DNA from: an uncultured Mollicutes bacterium
Lineage (GTDB): Bacteria > Bacillota_I > Bacilli_A > RFN20 > CAG-826
Direction of reading: 5' to 3'
Assembly (NCBI GenBank): GCA_900540385.1
Contig: UQFY01000003.1
Span: 72,279-136,278 of the forward strand
Length of the DNA stretch: 64,000 nt
Notes under the pieces: generated by a model
Seen by the model: the letters and a program-made list of their open reading frames with translations, nothing else
What the model was told of the DNA's origin: nothing
The model's database searches: none
Shown: positions 43,908 through 51,459 of the stretch, piece by piece
How positions within the stretch are numbered: the stretch's first letter is position 1
Layout of the letters: each line of letters starts with the position of its first letter
Program-made: the position numbers and the translations under genes

Positions 43908-44179
43908 CCGGAGAAGGATATCATTTAAGATATTCGGAGAAAGCCATCCGGGAGATGAACAAGCTGGATCGCTACACGAGAGTGATAATCGCGAACTGGC
44001 TAAGGAGAAACCTCGATGGGATAGACGACCCAAGAAGAACGGGGAAGCCGCTCAAAGGGGAACTAAACCATTATTGGAGGTATCGCATAGGCGACTACAG
44101 GGTAATTGCCGAGATAATCGATCATGAGCTTGTTGTCGAAATCGTGAAAGTAGGACATAGAAGGGACATCTATCAATGA
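43904..44179 (+). CDS. RelE/ParE-family toxin
   Basis: A 91-residue toxin of the RelE fold. The pattern LDRYTRVIIANWL, then PLKGELNHYWRYRIGDYRVI, then VGHRRDIY matches the family's usual core and basic C-terminal strand. RelE types cleave mRNA on the ribosome and ParE types block gyrase; the sequence alone does not settle which. The length is normal and the frame intact, so the pair is probably functional. It overlaps the antitoxin by 4 nt and is followed by a strong terminator. Confidence 0.82.
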   Translation: MTGEGYHLRYSEKAIREMNKLDRYTRVIIANWLRRNLDGIDDPRRTGKPLKGELNHYWRYRIGDYRVIAEIIDHELVVEIVKVGHRRDIYQ

Positions 44180-44184
44180 AAAGG

Positions 44185-44213
44185 CCGGGAACAATCCCGG
44201 TTTTCTTTTTTTC
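44185..44213 (+). terminator. Terminator of the toxin-antitoxin operon
   Basis: CCGGGA-acaa-TCCCGG followed by TTTTCTTTTTTT, 5 nt past the toxin stop. Confidence 0.9.
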
Positions 44214-44234
44214 ATTTCATCATTCGCCTTCTGA

Positions 44235-44402
44235 CGTCGGCCACGAATGGGCGCACCCAAGTGTGATGATGGAGGTTTACGTTCATGTGAACTCGAAGTC
44301 TATCACAAAGCTCATGGAAAGGAAGTCAACTTGTACACCCAGACAGGTACTTATCACGTTTTAAAAAGAACATACGGGAAAATAAAGTGTTTGAAAATAT
44401 AA
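44235..44402 (+). pseudogene. 3' remnant of an unrecognised gene
   Basis: An open frame of about 55 codons with no ribosome site ends in YGKIKCLKI and a stop at 44400-44402. The frame is supported by comparison with copy 1 at 42771: of the visible substitutions in the shared core, TAT/TAC, TGC/TGT and CTG/TTG are all silent in this frame, and only GAA/AAA changes a residue. I do not recognise the protein. It looks like the tail of a gene whose body was lost, lying in an accessory scar. A terminator follows. Confidence 0.5.
44362..44401 (+). repeat. Direct repeat copy 2
   Basis: Matches 42771-42812 over about 40 nt. The flanks beyond it (a GGTTC hairpin and ACCATTT) also resemble each other, so the repeated unit includes the gene tail and its terminator. 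The two copies bracket the structured RNA stretch and the toxin-antitoxin pair. Confidence 0.6.
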
Positions 44403-44413
44403 TTCGCAAATGG

Positions 44414-44457
44414 ATGGTTCGTTTTCAAAAAAAGATGAACCATTTTATTTTTATGTT
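44414..44457 (+). terminator. Terminator after the gene remnant
   Basis: ATGGTTC (44414-44420) pairs with GAACCAT (44437-44443), with inner A/T pairing, and runs into TTTATTTTTATG. Confidence 0.65.
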
Positions 44458-44607
44458 TTTTCGATTTTTGAAAATCACTTCATTTTGTTAACTGGATAAA
44501 TGTCTTTGCCTTTTATGGGTTTCATTAGAAATCATTTTGGCAACATGGTGTATGATTAATTTTGATGAAAATCATTTTTGGATAAAATGACTAAGGAGGA
44601 ATTCAAA

Positions 44608-45129
44608 ATGAACGAGTCAATCAAAACGTTAGAGACAAGATGTTCTTGTAAAGCTTATACCGATAAGATGATTCCTGAAGATATCCTTCAAGAGATACTC
44701 GAAGCGGGTTTATATGCACCTAGCGGCCTTGGCCAACAAAATGCTGCAGCTATTGTTATCACAAACAAAAAGGTTCGTGATGAGTTAGAAGAAGAAAACG
44801 CGCGCATCTTAGGAAGAGAGGGAATCCATCCTTTTTATGACGCCCCGATTGTCGTTCTTGTTATCGCAAAAGGACCTACAGGCATTTATGATGGCTCTTT
44901 GATGATTGGGAATATGCTTAATGCCGCTTCCTCTTTAGGTGTTGGCGCCTGTTGGATTCACCGTGCAAAGGAAGAGGTTGAAAGAGAGTTTGGGAAGAAA
45001 CTCTTATTAGAAAATGGTTTCGATCCAAATGAATGGCAAGGAATTGGAAACGTTACTCTTGGATACGCTGCTCTTCCTCAAAAAGAGAAATTGTCAAGAA
45101 AAGAACATCGTATTGTGTACGTTCGTTAA
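44608..45129 (+). CDS. Nitroreductase-family FMN protein
   Basis: A 173-residue NAD(P)H-dependent flavin oxidoreductase. The N-terminal ETRCSCKAYTDKMIP segment (the usual R-R-S-x-R phosphate-binding stretch, here R-C-S-C-K), APSGLGQQNAA and the C-terminal LGYAALPQKEK motif place it in the nitroreductase family. The physiological substrate is unknown. The ATG at 44608 is chosen because AAGGAGG lies upstream. The R-to-K change in the FMN-contact stretch is notable. It has its own terminator, so it is a single-gene unit. Confidence 0.85.
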   Translation: MNESIKTLETRCSCKAYTDKMIPEDILQEILEAGLYAPSGLGQQNAAAIVITNKKVRDELEEENARILGREGIHPFYDAPIVVLVIAKGPTGIYDGSLMIGNMLNAASSLGVGACWIHRAKEEVEREFGKKLLLENGFDPNEWQGIGNVTLGYAALPQKEKLSRKEHRIVYVR

Positions 45130-45133
45130 AAAC

Positions 45134-45169
45134 ATCCCTTAGAAGCGCACTTGTCTAAGGGATTTCTAA
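45134..45169 (+). terminator. Terminator of the nitroreductase gene
   Basis: ATCCCTTAGA and TCTAAGGGAT form a perfect 10-bp stem 5 nt past the stop, followed by TTCT. It can act in both directions for the converging genes. Confidence 0.8.
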
Positions 45170-45194
45170 TAAAATGAGTTTATTCGTTAAACCC

Positions 45195-46247
45195 TTATTT
45201 AATTGGGCGCATATAGAAACGTCCTTCAACTTGTTCAAGCGGAAGTACTTCGATAAAAGCATTAGGATCTTCTTGTTTAATGAGCTTGATTGCAGAATTT
45301 AATTCATAAGAAGAGATGACAATATCAAAGATATAACGATCGGCGTTAGAATATACGCCTTTCCCTTTAATCATTGTTGCAGCATGAGGAAGGTGAGAAA
45401 TGATGAATTGGCCTAATTCCTCTTCATTGGTAACGATTTGGACTTTTACTTTCTTATTTCTTGTGTGAATTCTATCTACTACAAGAGCAGTAACGAAAAG
45501 ATAAACAACAGAGAAGACGGCACGTGCAAAATGCTCACCAACAATGGCTGTATTGCCCCAACCATCTAATGCACAAGAGAAAATCGTGAATAAGGTAAGG
45601 GTTATGCCGTTCATAATAACGGAATACTTGCCAACTGCCGTTCTTTTCTTTAAAGCGATCCAATAAGCGATAACATCAATTCCGCCCGTAGACAAATCAC
45701 CCTTAAAGGCGATAGCTGTGCTTAATCCTGTTGTTGCACCACCAAAAATAACACGAGCAAGAAGACCACCATGGGCACTAACATATTGTCCGATTTGATA
45801 GATGACTTCTATTTTTTCTGGATTTAATAGTTCTGTAAAAATCGAAGTTTCCAAAACATTGATAAGGGTAAGAAGAGTGTAACGTTTACCAATACCAAAG
45901 AAAGACAGAATAATAACAGGGATATTGATAACGAAATAAAGGACAGAAAACATTAAGTGTTCCACGGAAACATCAAAATGAACTCCGCATAAATTTAAGA
46001 AAATAATCAGAGTCTGAGAGATACCCGATACCCCTCCGGCAACGTATTTATCAATTAGCCAAACACCATCCTTAAGAGTTTGAAGGGAAATGAAGCAGTT
46101 AAAGCCAAAAGCGAAAGTGAAGGCGGATAGAGTAGAAATCAACAAGGCCCAGATGAAATCAAACGTGTGTTTCAAACGAAGATGGTCGTATAACCAATCG
46201 TTTACTCTTTCTTTCAAAGTCGAAAATTTATTATGTATCTTTTTCAT
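45195..46247 (-). CDS. YitT-family membrane protein
   Basis: A 350-residue protein with five to six membrane helices and the family motif AGGVSGISQ near residue 90 and GDLSTGGIDVIAY near 185. A C-terminal cytosolic DUF2179-type domain (about 265-345) follows. YitT proteins are widespread in Firmicutes, with poorly defined roles possibly in solute transport. TTGTTT-16 nt-TATAAT lies upstream, 11 nt from the ATG, with no ribosome site. Confidence 0.88.
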   Translation of the reverse strand: MKKIHNKFSTLKERVNDWLYDHLRLKHTFDFIWALLISTLSAFTFAFGFNCFISLQTLKDGVWLIDKYVAGGVSGISQTLIIFLNLCGVHFDVSVEHLMFSVLYFVINIPVIILSFFGIGKRYTLLTLINVLETSIFTELLNPEKIEVIYQIGQYVSAHGGLLARVIFGGATTGLSTAIAFKGDLSTGGIDVIAYWIALKKRTAVGKYSVIMNGITLTLFTIFSCALDGWGNTAIVGEHFARAVFSVVYLFVTALVVDRIHTRNKKVKVQIVTNEEELGQFIISHLPHAATMIKGKGVYSNADRYIFDIVISSYELNSAIKLIKQEDPNAFIEVLPLEQVEGRFYMRPIK

Positions 46248-46258
46248 ATGTCGAAATG

Positions 46259-46286
46259 ATTATATAGGTTGCCCCATCTTAAACAA
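46259..46286 (-). promoter_or_regulatory. Promoter of the YitT gene
   Basis: On the minus strand TTGTTT (46286-46281), a 16-nt spacer and TATAAT (46264-46259). The predicted start lies about 4 nt before the ATG. Confidence 0.65.
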
Positions 46287-46347
46287 GTAGAAAAGTGCTT
46301 CTTGTTTTCTCTTTCCATTTTTCTAAAGAAAAAAGAAACATGTTTTA

Positions 46348-46376
46348 TTGCCTATAGCAAGTTGAAATGATAAGAT
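46348..46376 (+). promoter_or_regulatory. Promoter of the 46424 gene
   Basis: TTGCCT, a 17-nt spacer and TAAGAT. Unlike the leaderless set, this unit has a leader of about 40 nt with a short hairpin (CTGTTT/AAACAG) and a GGAGG ribosome site. Confidence 0.6.
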
Positions 46377-46423
46377 TACATCGCTGTTTATAAAAACAGG
46401 CTGCTTTTTGTCGGAGGTTTTCC

Positions 46424-47332
46424 ATGATATTACTTAAAGCGATTGGTGCATTCTTCGTTAAGATTTGGCGTTGGATCAAGGAAACTGCTTGGGTCCAACC
46501 GTTACTTATCGTTGGTGCCATCTTTGCGATTATTTTCTCCATTCCTTACATCACGAAATGGGCACAGTCCTTCTCTGGTTCAGAAAACGGACAATTCTTC
46601 AAACAATACGATGTCTCTATTAATAACGAAGAATTTACTTCCGGTAAACGTGTTACCGATGGCGATAATCTTTCCCAAGACTTATATGAAAACACATTAA
46701 AAGCATATAACGATGAAGAACACGCTACCAAAGCCGCTGATTACAAGGACTTCACCGACAAATATGGTGAGAAATTCTTCCTTGTTTTCTACAAGAAAGA
46801 CAATGCTTCTTCCGATAATATCGAATCTGGCTTACGTTATTTGAAAAACAACTGGAACGCTTCCCAATACAATCTTTCTGTCAATGATGATAAAGATCTT
46901 GCCTTTAACTTAAAAGCTATCGATGCAACCTTCACTTCCGATAATGATTCCGAATATACCATTACCATTGGTGGACAAAGCGCATTCAATCGTTTCCTTT
47001 ATACCAATGCCAATTTGTTCAACATCGCTGGTCCAGTTCTTTCCGAAACTTCTTATCGCACCAGAGCTTCCGTTGCCGAAACTTCTTATGATCAATTTGG
47101 TTTAAATAACACCAGCAGTTCTACTGCTAATGTCTTAAGCGAATTCCCTCTTCCATGTGTTTGCTTAGTCGATTTCACCGATAAAGCGCTCTCTGCTGGA
47201 CGTGGCGGATTAAGCGAAATTCTCTTCAGCGTTTCTGGTGACTCTGAATTGGATCGCGCCAAACTTCTTCTAAATATGTGGAACCACACAGACGAATTTA
47301 GCACCACAAATCTCTTCACCAAACAAGCCTAA
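46424..47332 (+). CDS. Single-pass membrane protein of unknown function, 302 aa
   Basis: One membrane helix (about 24-46) and a large probably extracellular domain rich in Asn, Ser, Asp and Thr. The segment EKFFLVFYKKD (about 126-136) is loosely thioredoxin-like but lacks a CxxC. CVCLVDFTDKA near residue 246 is the only other striking stretch. The codons are strongly biased toward a small set, which suggests high expression, as do the good promoter, GGAGG site and strong terminator. Function unknown. Confidence 0.6.
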   Translation: MILLKAIGAFFVKIWRWIKETAWVQPLLIVGAIFAIIFSIPYITKWAQSFSGSENGQFFKQYDVSINNEEFTSGKRVTDGDNLSQDLYENTLKAYNDEEHATKAADYKDFTDKYGEKFFLVFYKKDNASSDNIESGLRYLKNNWNASQYNLSVNDDKDLAFNLKAIDATFTSDNDSEYTITIGGQSAFNRFLYTNANLFNIAGPVLSETSYRTRASVAETSYDQFGLNNTSSSTANVLSEFPLPCVCLVDFTDKALSAGRGGLSEILFSVSGDSELDRAKLLLNMWNHTDEFSTTNLFTKQA

Positions 47333-47353
47333 TTATTTGAAGACATTTAAAAA

Positions 47354-47388
47354 GCCGTTAACATCATCGTTAACGGTTTTTCTTTTCC
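47354..47388. terminator. Bidirectional terminator
   Basis: CCGTTAAC-atcatc-GTTAACGG flanked by AAAAA on one side and TTTTTC on the other serves both the 46424 gene and the converging coaD operon. Confidence 0.85.
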
Positions 47389-47402
47389 TTATTATTAATA
47401 GC

Positions 47403-47876
47403 TTATTTTCTTTTCTTGTAATGTTCTAAAACAACAGCAGGAACCAAAGAGGAAATATCCACACCGTTCTTTTCGAGTTCATTTACCGAAGAAGAAGAAA
47501 TAAACGTTTCTTCTTTTCTCGCCATGAAGAAGACCATATCAATGTTTGGATTGGCGAATTCATTGGACGCAGCTAATTGAAACTCGTATTCAAAATCTGT
47601 TACAGCGCGAAGACCACGAATGATGTGTTTGGCTCCAACCTTTTCGCAATATTTCACAACAAGACCTGGATCATAATCAATTAAAGCGCCAGGAATGTCC
47701 TTTGTAGCTTCCTTCATCATCTCCAGTCTTTCTTCCACGGAGAAAGAAGATTTCTTCGCCGGATTCACCGCTAAAAGAAGAACGACTTTGTCAAACACTT
47801 GCAAAGATCTTTTTAAAACACCGATGTGACCGTTCGTAATAGGGTCAAAAGAACCAGGGTATACAGCGATTTTCAT
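47403..47876 (-). CDS. coaD: Phosphopantetheine adenylyltransferase
   Basis: A 157-residue enzyme of coenzyme A synthesis: ATP + 4'-phosphopantetheine to dephospho-CoA. The nucleotidyltransferase motif (PGSFDPITNGHIG, 7-19), RGLRAVTDFEYE and the C-terminal SSSSVNEL ATP-site motif are all present. The length is normal. It is the last gene of the ylbF-rsmD-coaD operon, 3 nt after rsmD, the classical Firmicutes order. Confidence 0.96.
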   Translation of the reverse strand: MKIAVYPGSFDPITNGHIGVLKRSLQVFDKVVLLLAVNPAKKSSFSVEERLEMMKEATKDIPGALIDYDPGLVVKYCEKVGAKHIIRGLRAVTDFEYEFQLAASNEFANPNIDMVFFMARKEETFISSSSVNELEKNGVDISSLVPAVVLEHYKKRK

Positions 47877-47879
47877 TTC

Positions 47880-48413
47880 TTACCTCCAAAGGATTTTAAT
47901 TTTATTTCGCCCGTAACGGTAATTTCTTACTTCACGAAACGGGGTTTCATCTATTTTTATTTCATTTTCATATTCTAAAACAATGACACCATCCTCTTTT
48001 AAGATGTTCTTTTCAAGAAGGAGGGAGACTCCTTTTTGATAGAAATCTATATCCTTATAAGGAGGATCCATAAGAACGATGTCCACTTGAGAAGGAAGAT
48101 TCAAAAGAGCCTTCTCATAGGACATATTCCAAACGTGAGCGTTATTCTCTTTTAAAGATGAAAGATTCTTTTGGATGATTTTGCAAGCATCCAAAGATAA
48201 ATCTACAAAATGAGCGTATTTTGCTCCACGGGAAAGCATCTCAATCCCTAAAGCACCAGAACCCGCGAACATATCAAGAACAACGGCACCAGGAATCTTT
48301 TCTCTTAAAGCGTTTGCTAACGCTTCTCTTACCATGCTTTTTGTTGGAACGGTAACGAGAGGAGGGACTTCTAAGAGCCTAGAACGATATTTTCCACCTG
48401 CTACTTTTAACAT
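47880..48413 (-). CDS. rsmD: 16S rRNA (guanine-966 N2)-methyltransferase
   Basis: A 177-residue SAM-dependent methyltransferase acting on the 30S subunit. GGKYRSRLL at the start, VLDMFAGSGALGIEMLSRG (motif I, split here for length) and the catalytic MDPPY motif near 115 are diagnostic. It starts immediately at the stop of the ylbF-like gene (TGA directly followed by the ATG) and precedes coaD by 3 nt. Confidence 0.94.
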   Translation of the reverse strand: MLKVAGGKYRSRLLEVPPLVTVPTKSMVREALANALREKIPGAVVLDMFAGSGALGIEMLSRGAKYAHFVDLSLDACKIIQKNLSSLKENNAHVWNMSYEKALLNLPSQVDIVLMDPPYKDIDFYQKGVSLLLEKNILKEDGVIVLEYENEIKIDETPFREVRNYRYGRNKIKILWR

Positions 48414-48779
48414 TCATTTTGCCTCATGAGAAAGAGTTTTAGACCGAAATGGGCCAAAAAGAATATCATCCATTTGCATATACAAATCGCGAATTGGAAC
48501 GTAAAGAGAATTATATTCTTGAACAAGAGGATGACTATCCAAAGCTAATTTAGCCTCATAAAGAGCTTTTTCGTAGGCTTTTGCTTCAAGAGAATCCTCT
48601 TTTGCATAAGAAAGGACTGTCTCATATTCACGTTCTAGCCTATCTTTCTTTTGGCTAAGCTCAATGACTTCAGGATTAGAAAATAGTTCTTCTTCCAATT
48701 GATTGAGGCGAAGAATTCTAGGATCCTCCTTAAGAGCTTTCGCTAAGGATTCAACGGATTTAATTATCTCTTCATTCAT
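48414..48779 (-). CDS. YlbF/YmcA-family regulator
   Basis: A helical protein of about 121 residues. It matches the YlbF family (small all-helical proteins that, with YmcA and YaaT, affect RNase Y and developmental regulation in Bacillus) by its length, its repeated heptads and its position before rsmD-coaD. The ATG at 48779 is preferred: TAAAAT (48787-48792) overlaps an upstream ATG at 48788 and lies 7 nt before 48779. It is divergent from def. Confidence 0.72.
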   Translation of the reverse strand: MNEEIIKSVESLAKALKEDPRILRLNQLEEELFSNPEVIELSQKKDRLEREYETVLSYAKEDSLEAKAYEKALYEAKLALDSHPLVQEYNSLYVPIRDLYMQMDDILFGPFRSKTLSHEAK

Positions 48780-48786
48780 AATCAAC

Positions 48787-48819
48787 ATTTTAACGATTTT
48801 CTATTTTCTATGCTACAAT
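48787..48819. promoter_or_regulatory. Divergent -10 boxes for ylbF-rsmD-coaD and def
   Basis: Minus-strand TAAAAT (48792-48787) lies 7 nt before the 48779 ATG. Plus-strand TGcTACAAT (-10 at 48814-48819) lies 9 nt before the def ATG at 48829. Neither gene has a ribosome site, so both look leaderless and would share the 21 nt between. Confidence 0.55.
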
Positions 48820-48828
48820 TCCTCATAT

Positions 48829-49380
48829 ATGAATCTCAAAATTGTTAAAGACACAAATCCTAGAATCCACCAACCTTCTACACCTGTAAGTATGCCTCTT
48901 TCTGAAGAGGATCGTGAAATCATTGATAAAATGTTTGATTACTTAAAAGAAACTCAAGATCCTTCTTTTAGAGAAAAACATCCTGGCGTCCGAGAAGGCG
49001 TTGGCTTAGCCGCCCCACAAATTGGGGTCTATAAGAACATGCTCGTCATTTATTACCCAGTCGGTGAAAATGAAGAATATGTGCAATATAAACTAATAAA
49101 TCCAAAAATTGTGGCTAACTCCGTGAAGAAATGTTTTTTAGAATCCGGAGAAGGCTGTTTATCCGTTGATGGGGAGCATCCTGGGTATGCCTATCGTGAT
49201 TTTAAAGTCACTGTGAAGGCTTTCGATACTATTCAAAATAAAGACATAATCATCAACGCAAGAGGTTTCGACGCCATTGTTTTGCAGCATGAGATCGATC
49301 ACCTTTCTGGCATTTTCTTCTATGATAGGATTGATAAAAAAGAACCGTTTAAAAAAGTGATGGGTGCAATTGCCATCTAG
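48829..49380 (+). CDS. def: Peptide deformylase
   Basis: A 183-residue metallo-enzyme that removes formyl groups from nascent proteins. All three motifs are present: GVGLAAPQIG (about 58-67), EGCLSVD (about 108-114, metal Cys) and QHEIDHLSG (about 150-158, two His and the catalytic Glu). It is a type 2 form with the insertion usual in Gram-positives. A longer frame back to 48703 is rejected because it runs into the divergent gene. Confidence 0.95.
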   Translation: MNLKIVKDTNPRIHQPSTPVSMPLSEEDREIIDKMFDYLKETQDPSFREKHPGVREGVGLAAPQIGVYKNMLVIYYPVGENEEYVQYKLINPKIVANSVKKCFLESGEGCLSVDGEHPGYAYRDFKVTVKAFDTIQNKDIIINARGFDAIVLQHEIDHLSGIFFYDRIDKKEPFKKVMGAIAI

Positions 49381-49408
49381 TTTTCTATCTCTTAAAATAA
49401 ATGAAAAT

Positions 49409-50449
49409 ATGAAGCATAAACAGTTATCTCTTTTTCTTAGTTTCCTCTTCCTAACTTCTTGTCAGGCTGGGAACGCTTTAGAAAGACCGTATGAGGAATA
49501 CCGAAACGTCCTTTCTTTTAAAGATGATACATTTAACATACTACAGCTTACCGATATCCATTGGACCTATGTGACGAAAATCAAGGAAGCTAAAGATTAT
49601 TTGCAAGCTCTTTTCCTAGATGCAAAAAAAGAAAAAAGACACGTTGATTTAGTTACCATAACCGGAGATGTTTTCTTAGAAGCAAATAAATCCATCGTTG
49701 AAGAACTCTTTTCCTTCCTTTCTTCATGGGACACCCCGATTGCTGTCACTTATGGAAATCACGACAAAGAAGGCGAATGGAATCTTGATTGGATGAACAA
49801 AATGGTTTCAACAAGCAAAAACTTTATCGCCAAAACCCTTTCCGATAATGTTTACGGAGACACCAACTATTACATTGATATCCAAGATGGTGAAAATACA
49901 CTTTGGCAAGTCTACATGATTGACTCAAATTCTTTAGCGCCGAAAGATGTCCTGAAATATCAATATGATTGTATCCATGAGAATCAAGTCAAATGGATGA
50001 AAGGCATAGCGGATGCTAGTAAGAAAGGTTCTTCTTATCTTCCTTCATTAGGTTTTTTCCATATTCCTCCAAAAGAATACAAATTTGCAGAGGAAGCCCT
50101 TAAGAAAGACCCAAGCAAGGTTCTTTTAGGGAAGAATGACGAAAAAGCATGCCCTACTTTAATTGATTCTTCTTTTTTCAAAACAGCCAAAGAAATCAAT
50201 ATGAAAGGGATGTTCTTTGGGCATGATCATGCGAACGATTCCGTAACAAAATATGAGGAAATGATCATGGGCTATGGTGTGAAATCCAATACAGAGCTTT
50301 ATTACTATAAAGACGAAAAAGGTTTTACTAAAACAGGCTATGCCTTCTATGAATTAAGAAAAGATCAAAGTTGGAGCATTCAACATACTTATATGGATTA
50401 TTCCACAAGAGAAGTAAGAAGAAGTTCAATTTGGGAGTCCACTTTATGA
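49409..50449 (+). CDS. Metallophosphoesterase lipoprotein
   Basis: A 346-residue exported lipoprotein (lipobox FLTSC) with a calcineurin-like phosphoesterase domain. TDIHW, TGDVF, YGNHDKEG, a GFFHIPPKEY histidine and FGHDHAND supply the metal ligands. This resembles the purple-acid-phosphatase-like surface phosphoesterases, and the substrate is likely a phosphate ester outside the cell. TAAAAT lies about 10 nt before the ATG. The stop overlaps the next ATG by 4 nt. Confidence 0.85.
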   Translation: MKHKQLSLFLSFLFLTSCQAGNALERPYEEYRNVLSFKDDTFNILQLTDIHWTYVTKIKEAKDYLQALFLDAKKEKRHVDLVTITGDVFLEANKSIVEELFSFLSSWDTPIAVTYGNHDKEGEWNLDWMNKMVSTSKNFIAKTLSDNVYGDTNYYIDIQDGENTLWQVYMIDSNSLAPKDVLKYQYDCIHENQVKWMKGIADASKKGSSYLPSLGFFHIPPKEYKFAEEALKKDPSKVLLGKNDEKACPTLIDSSFFKTAKEINMKGMFFGHDHANDSVTKYEEMIMGYGVKSNTELYYYKDEKGFTKTGYAFYELRKDQSWSIQHTYMDYSTREVRRSSIWESTL

Positions 50450-51345
50450 AACGAAGCGTTAACATTTGTCTTAAAGTTCTTGAAGTTCTGCTTTTTCTTT
50501 TTGCTTCCATCATGTTCTTCCGTGGATTTGCCTTTTTCGCATCCGATTTAGATAAGTTTTATAATCAAGGAAGAATTTTCCCGATTGAATTGGCTTACTT
50601 CACCCCTATTTATCTATTATTCGTTTTGCATTTAATCATCTATCCTGAAAACGAAAAACGTTATCGTTTAACCACGTTAGTCAACGGAATTATTTCTGTT
50701 TGTTTAGGCCTTTTCATTATCATTATCACAAGTGTTTATTGGGGCAAAGGAATCTATTTCTTTGGGGATAAGAATTTCTCCGCTCTTTTCCCAGTCGAGC
50801 TTTATTTGATTGCGCTCTTATCCATTTTGTTTGGAGGAAGCCTTCTTTCTTTATGGAAAAGGAAGGATGTACGTGATTATTACCCTTATGAAGGAAAGAT
50901 GATTCATAAAGTCTTTGGGTCTATTTTCCGTCCTTTCTACGTTTTAGTTAGCCTTTATTTCTTTGGGGGCTTCATCAATTGTTTAATTTCTGATTCTTTC
51001 TATCCTTCTTCTTTACCATATTTCCCTGTTTATATTTTGATTGTTTGGAACGCCTTGATTTTATTCTTCTATGAATTTTTCGTAAGAAACCATGGGGAAA
51101 TCTCCTTTCAAATGAATAGAAAAGTCAAGATCATTGTCGCTTCATGTCACTTTGGGTTCGTTAGCATTCTTACGATAGCCATTTATTCTTTGCTGGCTTA
51201 TAACCCTTATTTTGCCATTGAAAATTTCCAAGTCCTTTTACCTTTAGATTTCATGGGTTCTTTGACTCTTTTCCTTTACCTCATCAGCATTCCTTCATTT
51301 GGATATGCTCTTTATTTCTTCATCAGGGCGTTAAAAGAGAAGTGA
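50446..51345 (+). CDS. Polytopic membrane protein, 299 aa
   Basis: About eight hydrophobic helices with short charged loops. I do not recognise a family. The ATG overlaps the stop of the phosphoesterase gene (ATGA), so it is translationally coupled to it and may work with it at the membrane. A longer reading from 50371 is an out-of-frame extension into the upstream gene and is rejected. Confidence 0.6.
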   Translation: MKRSVNICLKVLEVLLFLFASIMFFRGFAFFASDLDKFYNQGRIFPIELAYFTPIYLLFVLHLIIYPENEKRYRLTTLVNGIISVCLGLFIIIITSVYWGKGIYFFGDKNFSALFPVELYLIALLSILFGGSLLSLWKRKDVRDYYPYEGKMIHKVFGSIFRPFYVLVSLYFFGGFINCLISDSFYPSSLPYFPVYILIVWNALILFFYEFFVRNHGEISFQMNRKVKIIVASCHFGFVSILTIAIYSLLAYNPYFAIENFQVLLPLDFMGSLTLFLYLISIPSFGYALYFFIRALKEK

Positions 51346-51352
51346 TTCTTTT

Positions 51353-51366
51353 GGAAAACGCTTTCA
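51353..51366. promoter_or_regulatory. cre-like site upstream of the RNase J gene
   Basis: GGAAAACGCTTTCA has one mismatch to the CcpA consensus. It follows the stop of the membrane-protein gene and is about 95 nt before the RNase J ATG. It could be fortuitous. Confidence 0.35.
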
Positions 51367-51459
51367 TAAAATTCCATAGGGAAACGTATCGCTCTTGTGG
51401 TATATTTTCTTTAGCGGAAGTACATAAAATTTCGTGATTCATTATTGGAGGAGGCCTTT

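Noticed and set aside
44176..44364. A 62-codon frame containing HPSVMMEVYVHVN, which looks like the end of a tyrosine recombinase
   Set aside because: The comparison of the two repeat copies shows silent changes in a different frame (ending YGKIKCLKI), so that frame was the coding one over the shared part. The recombinase-like string is short, lacks the preceding R-H-x-x-R box, and its start lies inside the toxin end and terminator.
42705..44560. A copy of the tRNA-Ser(CGA) 3' end as an attR site
   Set aside because: No second copy of the tRNA tail could be found by eye up to the nitroreductase gene, so the attachment-site idea rests only on context.
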